Both the position numbers and the translations under genes were made by a program. This document shows positions 1 to 7,958 of a DNA stretch of 64,000 nt, piece after piece. The stretch spans positions 56,556-120,555 of the forward strand of contig JAFRPL010000019.1 of the NCBI GenBank assembly GCA_017429165.1, given 5' to 3'. Source of the DNA: Clostridia bacterium (GTDB taxonomy: Bacteria; Bacillota; Clostridia; Oscillospirales; CAG-382). The first letter of the stretch is position 1. The number at the start of each line of letters is the position of its first letter. The notes beneath the pieces are model-generated. The model saw nothing but the letters and a program-made list of their open reading frames with translations, made no database searches and was not told where the DNA came from.

Positions 1-1146
1 AAAAGTGGGCTGGATTAGGTTTTCTTCGACAAACGCGTCAAACAGCTCGGCGAGCACGGTTCCTCTGGTGGCGTCCGCCGGGACCGGAACGTGCTTTTCG
101 GCCGCCGCGGCGCGGGCGTCTTCGTCGGACTTCCAGTCATAATAATCGACTCCGGCATATTTTTTGACCGATTCCGCCATAGTCATGCGTTCCCAGCGGC
201 CCATATCGATCTGCGTGCCCTGATAGGTGATGACCCTGCCGCCGCATATCTTTTCCGCGAGCATGACGTAAAGCTCTTCTACGAGGTCCATCATCCCCTT
301 GTAATCGGTGTACGCCTGATACAGCTCTATGGACGTGAATTCGGGGTTGTGCTTGGTGTCCATGCCTTCGTTGCGGAATATGCGCCCGACTTCGTAAACC
401 TTGTCGAAACCGCCGACTATGAGCCGCTTGAGATACAGCTCGGTCTCTATGCGCAGATACATATCCATATCCAGCGTGTTGTGGTGCGTTTTGAACGGGC
501 GCGCGGTGGCGCCGATCTCGAACGGGGTGAGTATGGGAGTATCGACTTCCAAAAATCCCTTGCCGTCGAGATAAGCGCGGATCTCGGAAAGTATGCGCGA
601 ACGCTTGACGAAAGTTTCCTTTACCTCGGGATTGACTATAAGATCGAGATACCGCTGACGGTAACGCGTGTCGACGTCCTTTAAGCCGTGGAATTTTTCG
701 GGCAGCGGCAGCAGCGATTTTGCAAGCAGCGTGAGCGAATGAGCGTGCACCGATATTTCGCCGGTGCGCGTGAGGAAAACGAACCCCTTTATGCCGACGA
801 TATCGCCTATATCCATTTTTTTGAACGCCGAATACGCTTCCTCGCCCAAGTCGTTTATGCTGATATAGCTCTGTATCGTTCCGCTGTTGTCGGCGATAGT
901 GGCGAAGCTCGCCTTGCCCATTATGCGGCGCGACATGATGCGGCCGGCGACCGAAACTTCTTTGTTTTCGTAAGACGCGAAATCGGCTTTGATCTGCGCG
1001 GCGAGCGAATCGCGGTCGTATTTGACTATTGTGAACGGATCCCTGCCCGCGGCTTTGAGGTCTTCCAGCTTTTTGCGGCGCAGGAATATTTCGTTCTGCT
1101 GTTCGGAGGATTCCGCACGTTCGGTGCTTGTAAGTTCTTCGCTCAT
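1..1146 (-). CDS. lysS: Lysyl-tRNA synthetase, class II (3' end cut by window edge)
   Basis: Charges tRNA-Lys with lysine in the cytoplasm. The 382 visible residues hold an N-terminal OB-fold (about residues 55-150, with AGRIMSRRIMGKASFA), the class II motif 1 region ending KFHGLKDVDTRYRQRYLDL, and motif 2 (YEVGRIFRNEGMDTKHNPEFTS). The reading frame runs off the window at ...LIQPTF, as expected for about 75 percent of a typical ~500-residue enzyme. The start is the ATG at 1146 (MSEELTST). It lies 28 bp after greA on the same strand and is probably co-transcribed with it. Identification is secure; the C-terminal part with motif 3 is not visible. Confidence 0.96.
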   Translation of the reverse strand, partial: MSEELTSTERAESSEQQNEIFLRRKKLEDLKAAGRDPFTIVKYDRDSLAAQIKADFASYENKEVSVAGRIMSRRIMGKASFATIADNSGTIQSYISINDLGEEAYSAFKKMDIGDIVGIKGFVFLTRTGEISVHAHSLTLLAKSLLPLPEKFHGLKDVDTRYRQRYLDLIVNPEVKETFVKRSRILSEIRAYLDGKGFLEVDTPILTPFEIGATARPFKTHHNTLDMDMYLRIETELYLKRLIVGGFDKVYEVGRIFRNEGMDTKHNPEFTSIELYQAYTDYKGMMDLVEELYVMLAEKICGGRVITYQGTQIDMGRWERMTMAESVKKYAGVDYYDWKSDEDARAAAAEKHVPVPADATRGTVLAELFDAFVEENLIQPTF

Positions 1147-1174
1147 AATGATTATTTTCCTTTTTTTGAATGTT

Positions 1175-1654
1175 TTACTTGGAAATGGATACCACGGTGC
1201 ATCTGTAGATGCCCTTGGGAGTTTCTATATTGACGGTGTCGCCTTTGCGGGCGCCTATGAGCGCTTTGCCTATGGGCGAATCGTCCGAAACGCACTGGGG
1301 CACGGCGAACGGATCGGATTCGGTGGAACCGACCACGCGGTATTCCGATTCTTTTTCGCGTTCGTAATCGTATATTTTTACGATATTGCCCACGCTGACC
1401 TTATCGGTCTTTACGTCGCTGTCGTCGAGCACGACGGCGTTTTCTATGGTCTGTTCGAGGTTGGCGATGCGGTTTTCAACTTCCGCCTGCTCGTTCTTCG
1501 CCTCGTCGTATTCGCTGTTTTCCGAAAGGTCGCCGTAAGCGCGCGCCTTGGCTATTGCCTGAGCGACTTCTTTTCTTTTGACTGTTTTGAGGTATTCAAG
1601 TTCGGAATGGAGCTTTGCGTACCCTTCTTTAGAAACAAAAATCTGTTTTGCCAT
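1175..1654 (-). CDS. greA: Transcription elongation factor GreA
   Basis: Rescues backtracked RNA polymerase by stimulating cleavage of the nascent RNA 3' end. At 159 residues it has family length. The N-terminal coiled coil carries the acidic tip motif (AYGDLSENSEYDEAK, about residues 39-53), and the C-terminal FKBP-like domain contains VGSTESDPF and SPIGKALIGARKGD. It sits between an S41 protease and lysS; greA-lysS adjacency is common in Firmicutes. Gaps of about 20-30 bp on both sides suggest co-transcription. Confidence 0.96.
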   Translation of the reverse strand: MAKQIFVSKEGYAKLHSELEYLKTVKRKEVAQAIAKARAYGDLSENSEYDEAKNEQAEVENRIANLEQTIENAVVLDDSDVKTDKVSVGNIVKIYDYEREKESEYRVVGSTESDPFAVPQCVSDDSPIGKALIGARKGDTVNIETPKGIYRCTVVSISK

Positions 1655-1675
1655 TGTGAATTCTCCTGTATATGA

Positions 1676-3073
1676 TTATTGATTTACTACGCCGTTAAGC
1701 CATTCGAGCGCCGCCAGATACTGCAGGTCGTCGTCGGTGCCGCGCAGGAACGGATGAGCGGTAACGGTGAGACTCTGCTCGACTTCGATATCGGGCTTGA
1801 CGCCTTTGAGATGATAGTTTTCGCCGAAAGGCGGATTGTAATACGCCATGGAAACGCGGAATCCGCTGCGGTCGGAAAGATAATATATCTGCTGCATGGT
1901 GCCTTTGCCGTAGGTGGTCTCGCCTATGACGCAGGCGACGTTTTTGCCTTCGTGCGAATAATTCTGCAGCGCGCTGGTGAACAGTTCGCCGGCGGATGCG
2001 GTGTTGCCGTTGCAGAGCACGACGACGGGTTTATCCAGGCACGCGGAATCGGATTTTTCTTCGTAGACCTGCCCGTTGTACTGGACTATGGTGACTATGG
2101 GACCTTCGGGCAGCAACATGTCGAGCACTTCGCAGATAATGCCCAGGTCGCCGCCGGGATTGTCGCGCACGTCAAAAATGTATCCCTTTACGTTTTTGGA
2201 TTCGGCTTCTTCAAGCGCCGCTTTGAAATCCTCGACCACATGGCCCGAAAACTCTTTTATGTTTATGAGAGCGTAGTCGCCGACGTAATCGGTATACACC
2301 GAGCAGGTGCGGACCTCGCCGCGCACGGGTCTTATGGTGAGCGTTTCGCCGCCGCGTTCAATTACGAGCTTGACTTCGGTGCCCAGCTCGCCCGCCACGG
2401 AATTGACGCATTCGTCGTAGGTTTCGACCGAGACTTCTACGTCCTCTATGCTCTTTATGCGGTCGCCTATCTTAAGTCCGGCTTTTTCAGCGGGAGACCC
2501 GGGCATGACGCGCTCGATATAGAGCGACGAAGTGTCTTCGTCAAAATAGATATACACGCCTATGCCGTAAAGACGGCCCGCACTCTGTTCGGCGAGCTCT
2601 TCCATGTCCGCCTTGGTGTGGTACATCGTGAACGGATCGCTGATGGCGTCGAAATAGGCGTAAAGCAGTTCGTCTTTTATTTCTTCCACGGGGACCGAAG
2701 TGTCTTTCAGAAGCCGGGCGCTCGCTTCTTCGAGCGCTTTTTCGACCTCCGCCTGATCTATGGCAAAGGGCGAATCGTCTTTGAAGACGTAAAGCGTTTC
2801 CACCGTGCGGCGCGCCTCGGCGACCAGCTGTTTGGCGGCGTTGACCGCGTCAAAACGGTCCCTGTCGATATCGCCTGCGACTGAGCGCAGCGTTTCAAGC
2901 TCGGTGCGTATGGCGGCGTTTTCGGCGGCGAGAGACACGTTTTCGGTTTCGGCGGCGTCGAGCTTTTCTTCGTACTGCACCGATTTTATGCTTGCGGCGG
3001 CAACGAATGCCGCGCAGCCCACGGCCAGACACAGTATGACGGCCGCAATAATGCTTATTCTGGGTTTTGTCAT
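1676..3073 (-). CDS. S41 family C-terminal processing protease (CtpA/CtpB type)
   Basis: Membrane-anchored serine protease expected to act outside the membrane. An N-terminal hydrophobic anchor (residues 7-28) is followed by a coiled-coil stretch, a PDZ domain (about 165-250, containing RVMPGSPAEKAGLKIGDRI) and the S41 peptidase core (about 260-440). The likely catalytic pair is Ser360 in GNTASAGELF and Lys390 in TYGKGTMQQ. It follows ftsE, ftsX and an M23 hydrolase; in Bacillus subtilis ctpB also lies beside ftsEX, and CtpB there processes a sporulation checkpoint protein. Whether this copy serves sporulation or wall turnover cannot be decided here. Confidence 0.9.
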   Translation of the reverse strand: MTKPRISIIAAVILCLAVGCAAFVAAASIKSVQYEEKLDAAETENVSLAAENAAIRTELETLRSVAGDIDRDRFDAVNAAKQLVAEARRTVETLYVFKDDSPFAIDQAEVEKALEEASARLLKDTSVPVEEIKDELLYAYFDAISDPFTMYHTKADMEELAEQSAGRLYGIGVYIYFDEDTSSLYIERVMPGSPAEKAGLKIGDRIKSIEDVEVSVETYDECVNSVAGELGTEVKLVIERGGETLTIRPVRGEVRTCSVYTDYVGDYALINIKEFSGHVVEDFKAALEEAESKNVKGYIFDVRDNPGGDLGIICEVLDMLLPEGPIVTIVQYNGQVYEEKSDSACLDKPVVVLCNGNTASAGELFTSALQNYSHEGKNVACVIGETTYGKGTMQQIYYLSDRSGFRVSMAYYNPPFGENYHLKGVKPDIEVEQSLTVTAHPFLRGTDDDLQYLAALEWLNGVVNQ

Positions 3074-3095
3074 ATTAAGAACACGTCCTTGAAAA

Positions 3096-4337
3096 TCAGT
3101 CGAAATAATGATGTATGTCGAGCGCTTTGAGTATGTATTTATCGAGATATTTCTTAGGATTGACTACTTCGCTGCCCTCGTATACCTGGAAATGCAGATG
3201 GTTGCCGGTGGAACGACCGGTGGAGCCGACCTTGCCTATGATCTGCCCCTGTATGACTTTTGCGCCGACGTTGACAAGACGTTTGGAAAGATGATGGTAC
3301 GAAGTGTACGAACCGTCGTAATGCTGCACCTTGATCCAGATGCCGGCGCTGCCGCCGTTATCGGTGCTTTCCACGACCACGCCGCTCTTGACGACCTGGA
3401 CGGGCGTTCCGTACGGAGCCGCGATATCGACTCCCTTATGGGTGCGCAGCTCGCCGGTGAACGGGTCGCGGCGCGTGCCGTAGCCGCTGCTTATATAGCA
3501 GTTCTTCCAGTAAACGCTGTCTATGGGCCAGCAGAACGAAGGATCTATATACGCTTTCTTTTCTTCTATCTGCTTGTTGAGCGCGTCGATCTTCTTCTGC
3601 AGCGCAGCCTGACGGTCGGCGTAATTCTGCGCTTCTTTTTCGCTGAGCTTGACGTCGCTGACGTAATCGCCGAGCTTGGTGTTAAGCTCTTCGAACAGCA
3701 ACTGCTGTTCGCCCAGCATATTCTGTATATCTTCGTTGTACTGATCGAGATATCTGTACGATTTTGTAATCTCGGCGTAGGTGTTTTCAAGGTCGGTGGT
3801 GGCGGCTTCGATCTCGAGCTCTTTCTGTTTCATGCTTTCGAGTATATATCCCACATAATCCTTTTTGGTAAGATATTCCGAAAGCGAACCCGACGAAGCC
3901 ATCAGTTCGAGATCGCTGGGTTTGCCGTACTTATAATAGTTTATCAGAATATTGTCGTATAATTCATAAAGGTCGTTTATGCGCACGGTCTGTTCGCCTA
4001 TACTGTCCTTAAGGCGCTGTATGACGCTTTCGTAACCGTCGATGATCATTTCGGTCTGCTTCTGTTCAAGAGTCAGTTCGTCGATCTGCAGCTGGATAAG
4101 ATCCATCTCTTTTTCGGTGCCGGCATACTGTTTCTGCGCGTCCCGAGCCGCTTTTTTGCTTTCGTCACGCTTTTGCTTTATGGCTTCCAGCTCCTTGGTA
4201 AGACGGCGCAGTTCTTCCTGGTCTTCGCCGATAGTAGTCTCCTTGGCGTCCGCGTGCGGAGCGACGTTGGAAAACGCTATGAGACAGAAGGCTATGACCA
4301 TAACGAGCGAAAGCGCGAGCGATATTTGCTTTTTCAT
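3096..4337 (-). CDS. M23/LytM murein hydrolase with coiled coil (EnvC/PcsB-like position)
   Basis: Exported peptidoglycan hydrolase or hydrolase activator. A signal sequence (residues 1-30) precedes a long coiled coil rich in Glu, Lys and Gln (about 38-265), then a LytM domain (about 280-395). Zinc-site motifs are present: THKGVDIAAPYG (HxxxD) and the HLHF motif in GNHLHFQVY. The gene begins 23 bp after ftsX. This coiled-coil plus LytM layout directly behind ftsEX is like the EnvC and PcsB partners whose activity FtsEX gates at division, so the same pairing is inferred. All active-site motifs I can check are intact, suggesting it cuts wall itself. Confidence 0.9.
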   Translation of the reverse strand: MKKQISLALSLVMVIAFCLIAFSNVAPHADAKETTIGEDQEELRRLTKELEAIKQKRDESKKAARDAQKQYAGTEKEMDLIQLQIDELTLEQKQTEMIIDGYESVIQRLKDSIGEQTVRINDLYELYDNILINYYKYGKPSDLELMASSGSLSEYLTKKDYVGYILESMKQKELEIEAATTDLENTYAEITKSYRYLDQYNEDIQNMLGEQQLLFEELNTKLGDYVSDVKLSEKEAQNYADRQAALQKKIDALNKQIEEKKAYIDPSFCWPIDSVYWKNCYISSGYGTRRDPFTGELRTHKGVDIAAPYGTPVQVVKSGVVVESTDNGGSAGIWIKVQHYDGSYTSYHHLSKRLVNVGAKVIQGQIIGKVGSTGRSTGNHLHFQVYEGSEVVNPKKYLDKYILKALDIHHYFD

Positions 4338-4360
4338 GAACGTTTACCTCCTAAAAAGCT

Positions 4361-5335
4361 TTAAGCGTTGAGATAGCGCTTGACCGAGATGCCGCTGGCG
4401 ATCACGCCCGCGAACAACCCCACGCCCAGGAAAGCGGCGGCTATGTACTTGGCAAATCCGCCGAACGGCGCGAGAGTGCCCAGACCGTAATTCAGCGCGA
4501 TATCGGTTATGACATATGTGTAAAGGTAATACTGAACGATGAACGCAAGCACGGCGGCGGCGAGACCTATGATTATGCCTTCAACAATGAACGGCATAAC
4601 GACGAACGTCTTGGTGGCGCCGACGTAGCGCATGACCGCGATCTCCTCGCGGCGGGCGAACATGCCGAGCCGTACGGTGTTCATTATGACGAACAGCGAA
4701 ACTATGAGCAGCACCGCCATGAGCAGGCCGGCGAGCACGATCATGCCTTTTCTGGCGTTGCTGAATTTTTCCACGAGGCCTATGCGGTGGCGGGTGTCGG
4801 TTATGCCGGGGACAGTCTCCCTTACCCCGTTGGGGTTCATCACTTCTATTTTGAGGTTGCATACAAAGTTGTTGAGCGCTTCGGCCTGGACATCGTTTTC
4901 GAACGTGATCTCAAACGAATCGGGCAGCGGGTTGGCGCGCGTGGCGTGCGTGACGCCGCTTTCCTCCTCCTCGCCGGAGGGTTCGAAATACGGGGCGAGA
5001 TAAACGTCGTCGCCGAAATCTTCTCTGAGCCGCTCGAGCGCTTCATCCTTGCCGACGAACACGCAGGTGACGCCTGCGGAATACTCGCTTATGCTCTTTT
5101 GCATATCGGCTATTTCTTTTTCGTCGGCGGAAGCCGAAATATACGCCATTATGACGTTTAAGTCTTTTACCTGCTCCAGGCTCTGGTTGAGTCCCGATAT
5201 CACCAGCGAAAACGTTCCGATGATGAGCATGCAGCAGACGAGGATGAGCACCGAGGCGGTGGACATTATGGAATTGCGGAAAACGCCCACGAACCCCTGC
5301 CCTATGAGGTAAAAGAAATTGCGTATCATCTTCAT
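4361..5335 (-). CDS. ftsX: Cell division ABC transporter permease FtsX
   Basis: Membrane half of FtsEX, which transmits ATP hydrolysis in the cytoplasm to wall hydrolases outside. The 324 residues have the expected layout: one N-terminal membrane helix (about 22-45), a large extracytoplasmic loop (about 46-205) and three C-terminal helices with an FtsX-fold segment (MFARREEIAVMRYVGATKTFV). The start overlaps the ftsE stop by 4 bp, a translational-coupling arrangement. The hydrolase it probably controls is the next gene. Confidence 0.95.
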   Translation of the reverse strand: MKMIRNFFYLIGQGFVGVFRNSIMSTASVLILVCCMLIIGTFSLVISGLNQSLEQVKDLNVIMAYISASADEKEIADMQKSISEYSAGVTCVFVGKDEALERLREDFGDDVYLAPYFEPSGEEEESGVTHATRANPLPDSFEITFENDVQAEALNNFVCNLKIEVMNPNGVRETVPGITDTRHRIGLVEKFSNARKGMIVLAGLLMAVLLIVSLFVIMNTVRLGMFARREEIAVMRYVGATKTFVVMPFIVEGIIIGLAAAVLAFIVQYYLYTYVITDIALNYGLGTLAPFGGFAKYIAAAFLGVGLFAGVIASGISVKRYLNA

Positions 5336-6009
5336 TCTTCGTACCCTCCCGCTCTGTCCGACGTTATTTCGCCGCCCTGGATGGTGACGACGCGCTTTTT
5401 ATAATGGTCGACCAGCGCTTTTTCGTGCGTGACCACTATGACCGTCTTGCCCAGCTTGTTGACGCGCAAAAGAAGATCTATGAGTTCTTCGGACATCTTG
5501 GGATCCACGTTACCGGTGGGCTCGTCGGCGATGATCATTTCGGGGTTGTTGACCAGCGCGCGCGCAAACGCCACGCGCTGCTTTTCGCCGCCCGAAAGCT
5601 CGTCCGGAAAGCATTCCGCTTTGTCGGTGAGTTCGACGAGATTGAGGAACGCGGGAACTTTTTTCTTTATTATCGAAGGTCTTTCGCCTATGACGCGCAG
5701 CGCGAAAGCGACGTTTTCGTAAACGGTCTTGTTATCAAAAAGCCTGAAATCCTGAAACACCACGCCCATGGTGCGGCGAAGATACGGGATCTTGCGCTTG
5801 GGGAGCTTTTCGAGCTTGAATTTGCCCACGGTGAGACGCCCGCCGGAAACGCGTTCTTCGCACATAAGCAGCTTGGTGAGCGTGGTCTTGCCGGCGCCGG
5901 AATGGCCGACTACAAAGACGAATTCTCCGTCTTCAACGGTCAGGTTGACGTTCCTTAATGCGACGGTCCCGTTGGGATATACCATCGATACGTTCTGAAA
6001 TTCTATCAT
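5332..6009 (-). CDS. ftsE: Cell division ATP-binding protein FtsE
   Basis: ATPase of FtsEX, 225 residues, standard length. Walker A is GHSGAGKTT (residues 35-43), the ABC signature is LSGGEKQR (about 138-145), Walker B is MIIADEPTGNVD and the switch His lies in VVTHEKAL. It is the first gene of ftsE-ftsX-M23-S41. A 23-bp gap separates it from the pucR-like gene upstream, so the set may also be transcribed from the promoter in front of that regulator. Confidence 0.96.
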   Translation of the reverse strand: MIEFQNVSMVYPNGTVALRNVNLTVEDGEFVFVVGHSGAGKTTLTKLLMCEERVSGGRLTVGKFKLEKLPKRKIPYLRRTMGVVFQDFRLFDNKTVYENVAFALRVIGERPSIIKKKVPAFLNLVELTDKAECFPDELSGGEKQRVAFARALVNNPEMIIADEPTGNVDPKMSEELIDLLLRVNKLGKTVIVVTHEKALVDHYKKRVVTIQGGEITSDRAGGYEE

Positions 6010-6032
6010 AACAGCTTGTCCTTTGTTTATTT

Positions 6033-7118
6033 TCAGTAAAGCGAGGGTTTGGAAGCGATATACTTTTTGACCATGAGCGCCACTTTGAACGTGATGGCGT
6101 GGTCGAATTCACGCAAGTCGAGCCCGGTGAGCTTTTTGATCTTTTCGAGCCGGTAGACGAGCGTGTTGCGGTGGCAGAAAAGCTTGCGGCTGGTTTCGGA
6201 AACGTTCAGGTTGTTTTCGAAAAACGCCTGGATCGTCATAAGCATCTCGTTATCCAGCGTTTCGAGCGAGCCGCGCTTGAACACCTCCTGCAGGAACATT
6301 TCGCACAGCGTGGCGGGGAGCTGATAGATAAGGCGCGCTATGCCGAGGTTTTCGTAATTGATGACGTTCTTTTCGGTATCGAAAACCTTGCCGACTTCCA
6401 GCGCTATCTGCGCGTCCTTGTACGAGCGCGCGAGCTCTTTTACGTTGGTAACGACCGAGCCGATGCCCACCGTGACGCGGTAGAAGAATTCGGTCGAAGC
6501 GGTGTCGGCGATTGACCGCGCGTACGCTTCTATGGAGCGGTTTTCGGCGGCGGTCTTGAGTTCTTTTACAAGCGCTATATCGGATTCACTTATGGAAATG
6601 ACGTAATCGCGCGATTTGTCGGGGAATATGTTCTGCACGACGTCGAACGGTACGACCTCGCCTTTGTTGTGGAACCTTATAAGATAGACCACGCGGTTGA
6701 TCTCGTTATCGAACCGCAGCTCTTTGGCTTTGATGTAGATATCGCCGGGAAGGATGTTGTCGAGTATAATGTTCTTTACGAAATTGCCTTTGTCGTACTT
6801 TTCGTCGTAAAGACTCTTGAATGTGGTGAGCGAGACCGAAATAATAGACGCTATGCTCTTGCTCACGGCGTCCTCGCCTTCGGCAAAAGCGGCGAATTCC
6901 GAACGCGTATGCGAGCCGATGGCCTTGTAGGTGAAGCCGTTGATGGCGACGGTGTCGAAGGTGTAAGCGATCTCGTCGGCGACATCGGGCCGGTTTTCCC
7001 CTATATGCGAAAGCTGGCTGCACGCCACAACGGTGCCGCTTTCGTCAACGACGCCGATCATGCGGTCGGTAGTGTCTTTCATCTGGTAGATCATGCTTTG
7101 GAACAGTTTGTTGGACAT
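6033..7118 (-). CDS. PucR/CdaR-family transcriptional regulator
   Basis: The C-terminal ~60 residues form the PucR-type helix-turn-helix: SETSRKLFCHRNTLVYRLEKI followed by LTGLDLREFDHAITFKVAL. The N-terminal ~120 residues are a probable sensory domain (RMIGVVDESGTVVACSQ), with a GGDEF-like/CdaR central region between. Such proteins are DNA-binding activators responding to small metabolites or stress. The target is unknown. A sigma-A-type promoter lies upstream at 7194-7222, and ftsE follows after 23 bp, so a link to wall or division genes is possible but only inferred from position. Confidence 0.82.
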   Translation of the reverse strand: MSNKLFQSMIYQMKDTTDRMIGVVDESGTVVACSQLSHIGENRPDVADEIAYTFDTVAINGFTYKAIGSHTRSEFAAFAEGEDAVSKSIASIISVSLTTFKSLYDEKYDKGNFVKNIILDNILPGDIYIKAKELRFDNEINRVVYLIRFHNKGEVVPFDVVQNIFPDKSRDYVISISESDIALVKELKTAAENRSIEAYARSIADTASTEFFYRVTVGIGSVVTNVKELARSYKDAQIALEVGKVFDTEKNVINYENLGIARLIYQLPATLCEMFLQEVFKRGSLETLDNEMLMTIQAFFENNLNVSETSRKLFCHRNTLVYRLEKIKKLTGLDLREFDHAITFKVALMVKKYIASKPSLY

Positions 7119-7193
7119 GGTTTTACCTCATCTTTCTGTTATCTCGCGTCACGTAAAATCTAAAATCCGTATAGGTGATAAAAATCTATATTA

Positions 7194-7222
7194 ATAATAC
7201 TATAAAAAAACGCAATTTTCAA
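7194..7222 (-). promoter_or_regulatory. Promoter for the pucR-like gene
   Basis: Minus-strand TTGAAA (7217-7222) and TATTAT (7194-7199) separated by 17 bp, about 75 bp upstream of the ATG at 7118. It diverges from the DUF1292 promoter at 7319-7347. A hairpin with arms AACGCC/GGCGTT followed by a T run (7278-7301, plus strand) lies between the two. Confidence 0.55.
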
Positions 7223-7318
7223 GGTGTTTTGAAAGATTTTAACAAATTTTAGGTAATTTGTTTGTGAATATTTGCCTAACGCCGTTCGCAAAAGGGCGTT
7301 TTTTGCGTCCTGTCGCAC

Positions 7319-7347
7319 TTGACACGGGGCATCGCGTATGATAAAAT
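7319..7347 (+). promoter_or_regulatory. Promoter for the DUF1292 gene
   Basis: Consensus TTGACA (7319-7324), 17-bp spacer, TAAAAT (7342-7347), about 40 bp upstream of the start at 7389. A strong Shine-Dalgarno (GGAGG) follows. Confidence 0.7.
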
Positions 7348-7388
7348 AAACTTGACCGGAAAGAATAATTACAACGGAGGAACACATA

Positions 7389-7688
7389 ATGGACCGCGAT
7401 GATGAAAGAATAACTCTTACAGACGAAGAAGGGACCGAGACCGAATTTTACGTTATAGGCGACCTTGAACTGGACGGCAAGACCTACGTCGCGTTCGAGC
7501 CCTGCGAAAACGAGGAAGGCGAGTACGTCATCCTGCGCGTGGAGACCGACGAAAACGGCGAAGAGACGCTCGTCACCATAGACGATGACGACGAATTTGA
7601 AAAAGCCGCCGAAGCGTTTGAAGAAGAGTATATGGACGAGATCGATATGGACGACGCGTTCGACGACGAAGAAGACGAAGAAGAATAA
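7389..7688 (+). CDS. DUF1292 family protein (YrzB-like)
   Basis: A 99-residue, very acidic cytoplasmic protein. The N-terminal ~70 residues match the DUF1292 pattern (ITLTDEEGTETEFYVIGDLELDGKTYVAFEP, written here as the two parts ITLTDEEGTETEFYVIG and DGKTYVAFEP), followed by an Asp/Glu tail. Conserved across Bacillota, function unknown; it usually lies near alaS, yrzL and ruvX homologs, none of which is seen here. It has its own consensus promoter and an ideal ribosome site (AACGGAGGAACACATA before ATG). Confidence 0.88.
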   Translation: MDRDDERITLTDEEGTETEFYVIGDLELDGKTYVAFEPCENEEGEYVILRVETDENGEETLVTIDDDDEFEKAAEAFEEEYMDEIDMDDAFDDEEDEEE

Positions 7689-7958
7689 ACACACTATCTT
7701 CCGCACACCGTCCGGCGGGCGGAAGGGCCGTTAAAAACCCAACAAATACGAAAAGGAGCGCATATTCCGCTTTGGGGATGCAGGCCTCCCGACGCGGGCT
7801 GTTCAAGCCGCTTGCGGCGCACCCCGCGCACGGACGTTGGAAGCGCAAACAAGCGGAGAGCGCACCGTCCTGCACAAGCAGGGTTTCGTTCACGGTCCTT
7901 CCGCGCGCCGAACGGATCTTATTTGCGGAAATACGCGAAAAACGGAGAAATAACGCAT
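7689..7958 (+). other. Intergenic leader before the DUF4434 lipoprotein gene
   Basis: This 270-bp stretch has no credible gene. It contains an imperfect hairpin with 7-bp arms CTTCCGC/GCGGAAG (7698-7726) without a T tract, and a Shine-Dalgarno-like AAAAGGAG at about 7751 with no usable start codon behind it. The second one, GGAG at 7944, serves the ATG at 7959. Confidence 0.5.

Noticed and set aside
1679..2884. Long plus-strand frame opposite the S41 protease
   Set aside because: The minus-strand product is a clear protease; the opposite frame is an artefact of codon bias.
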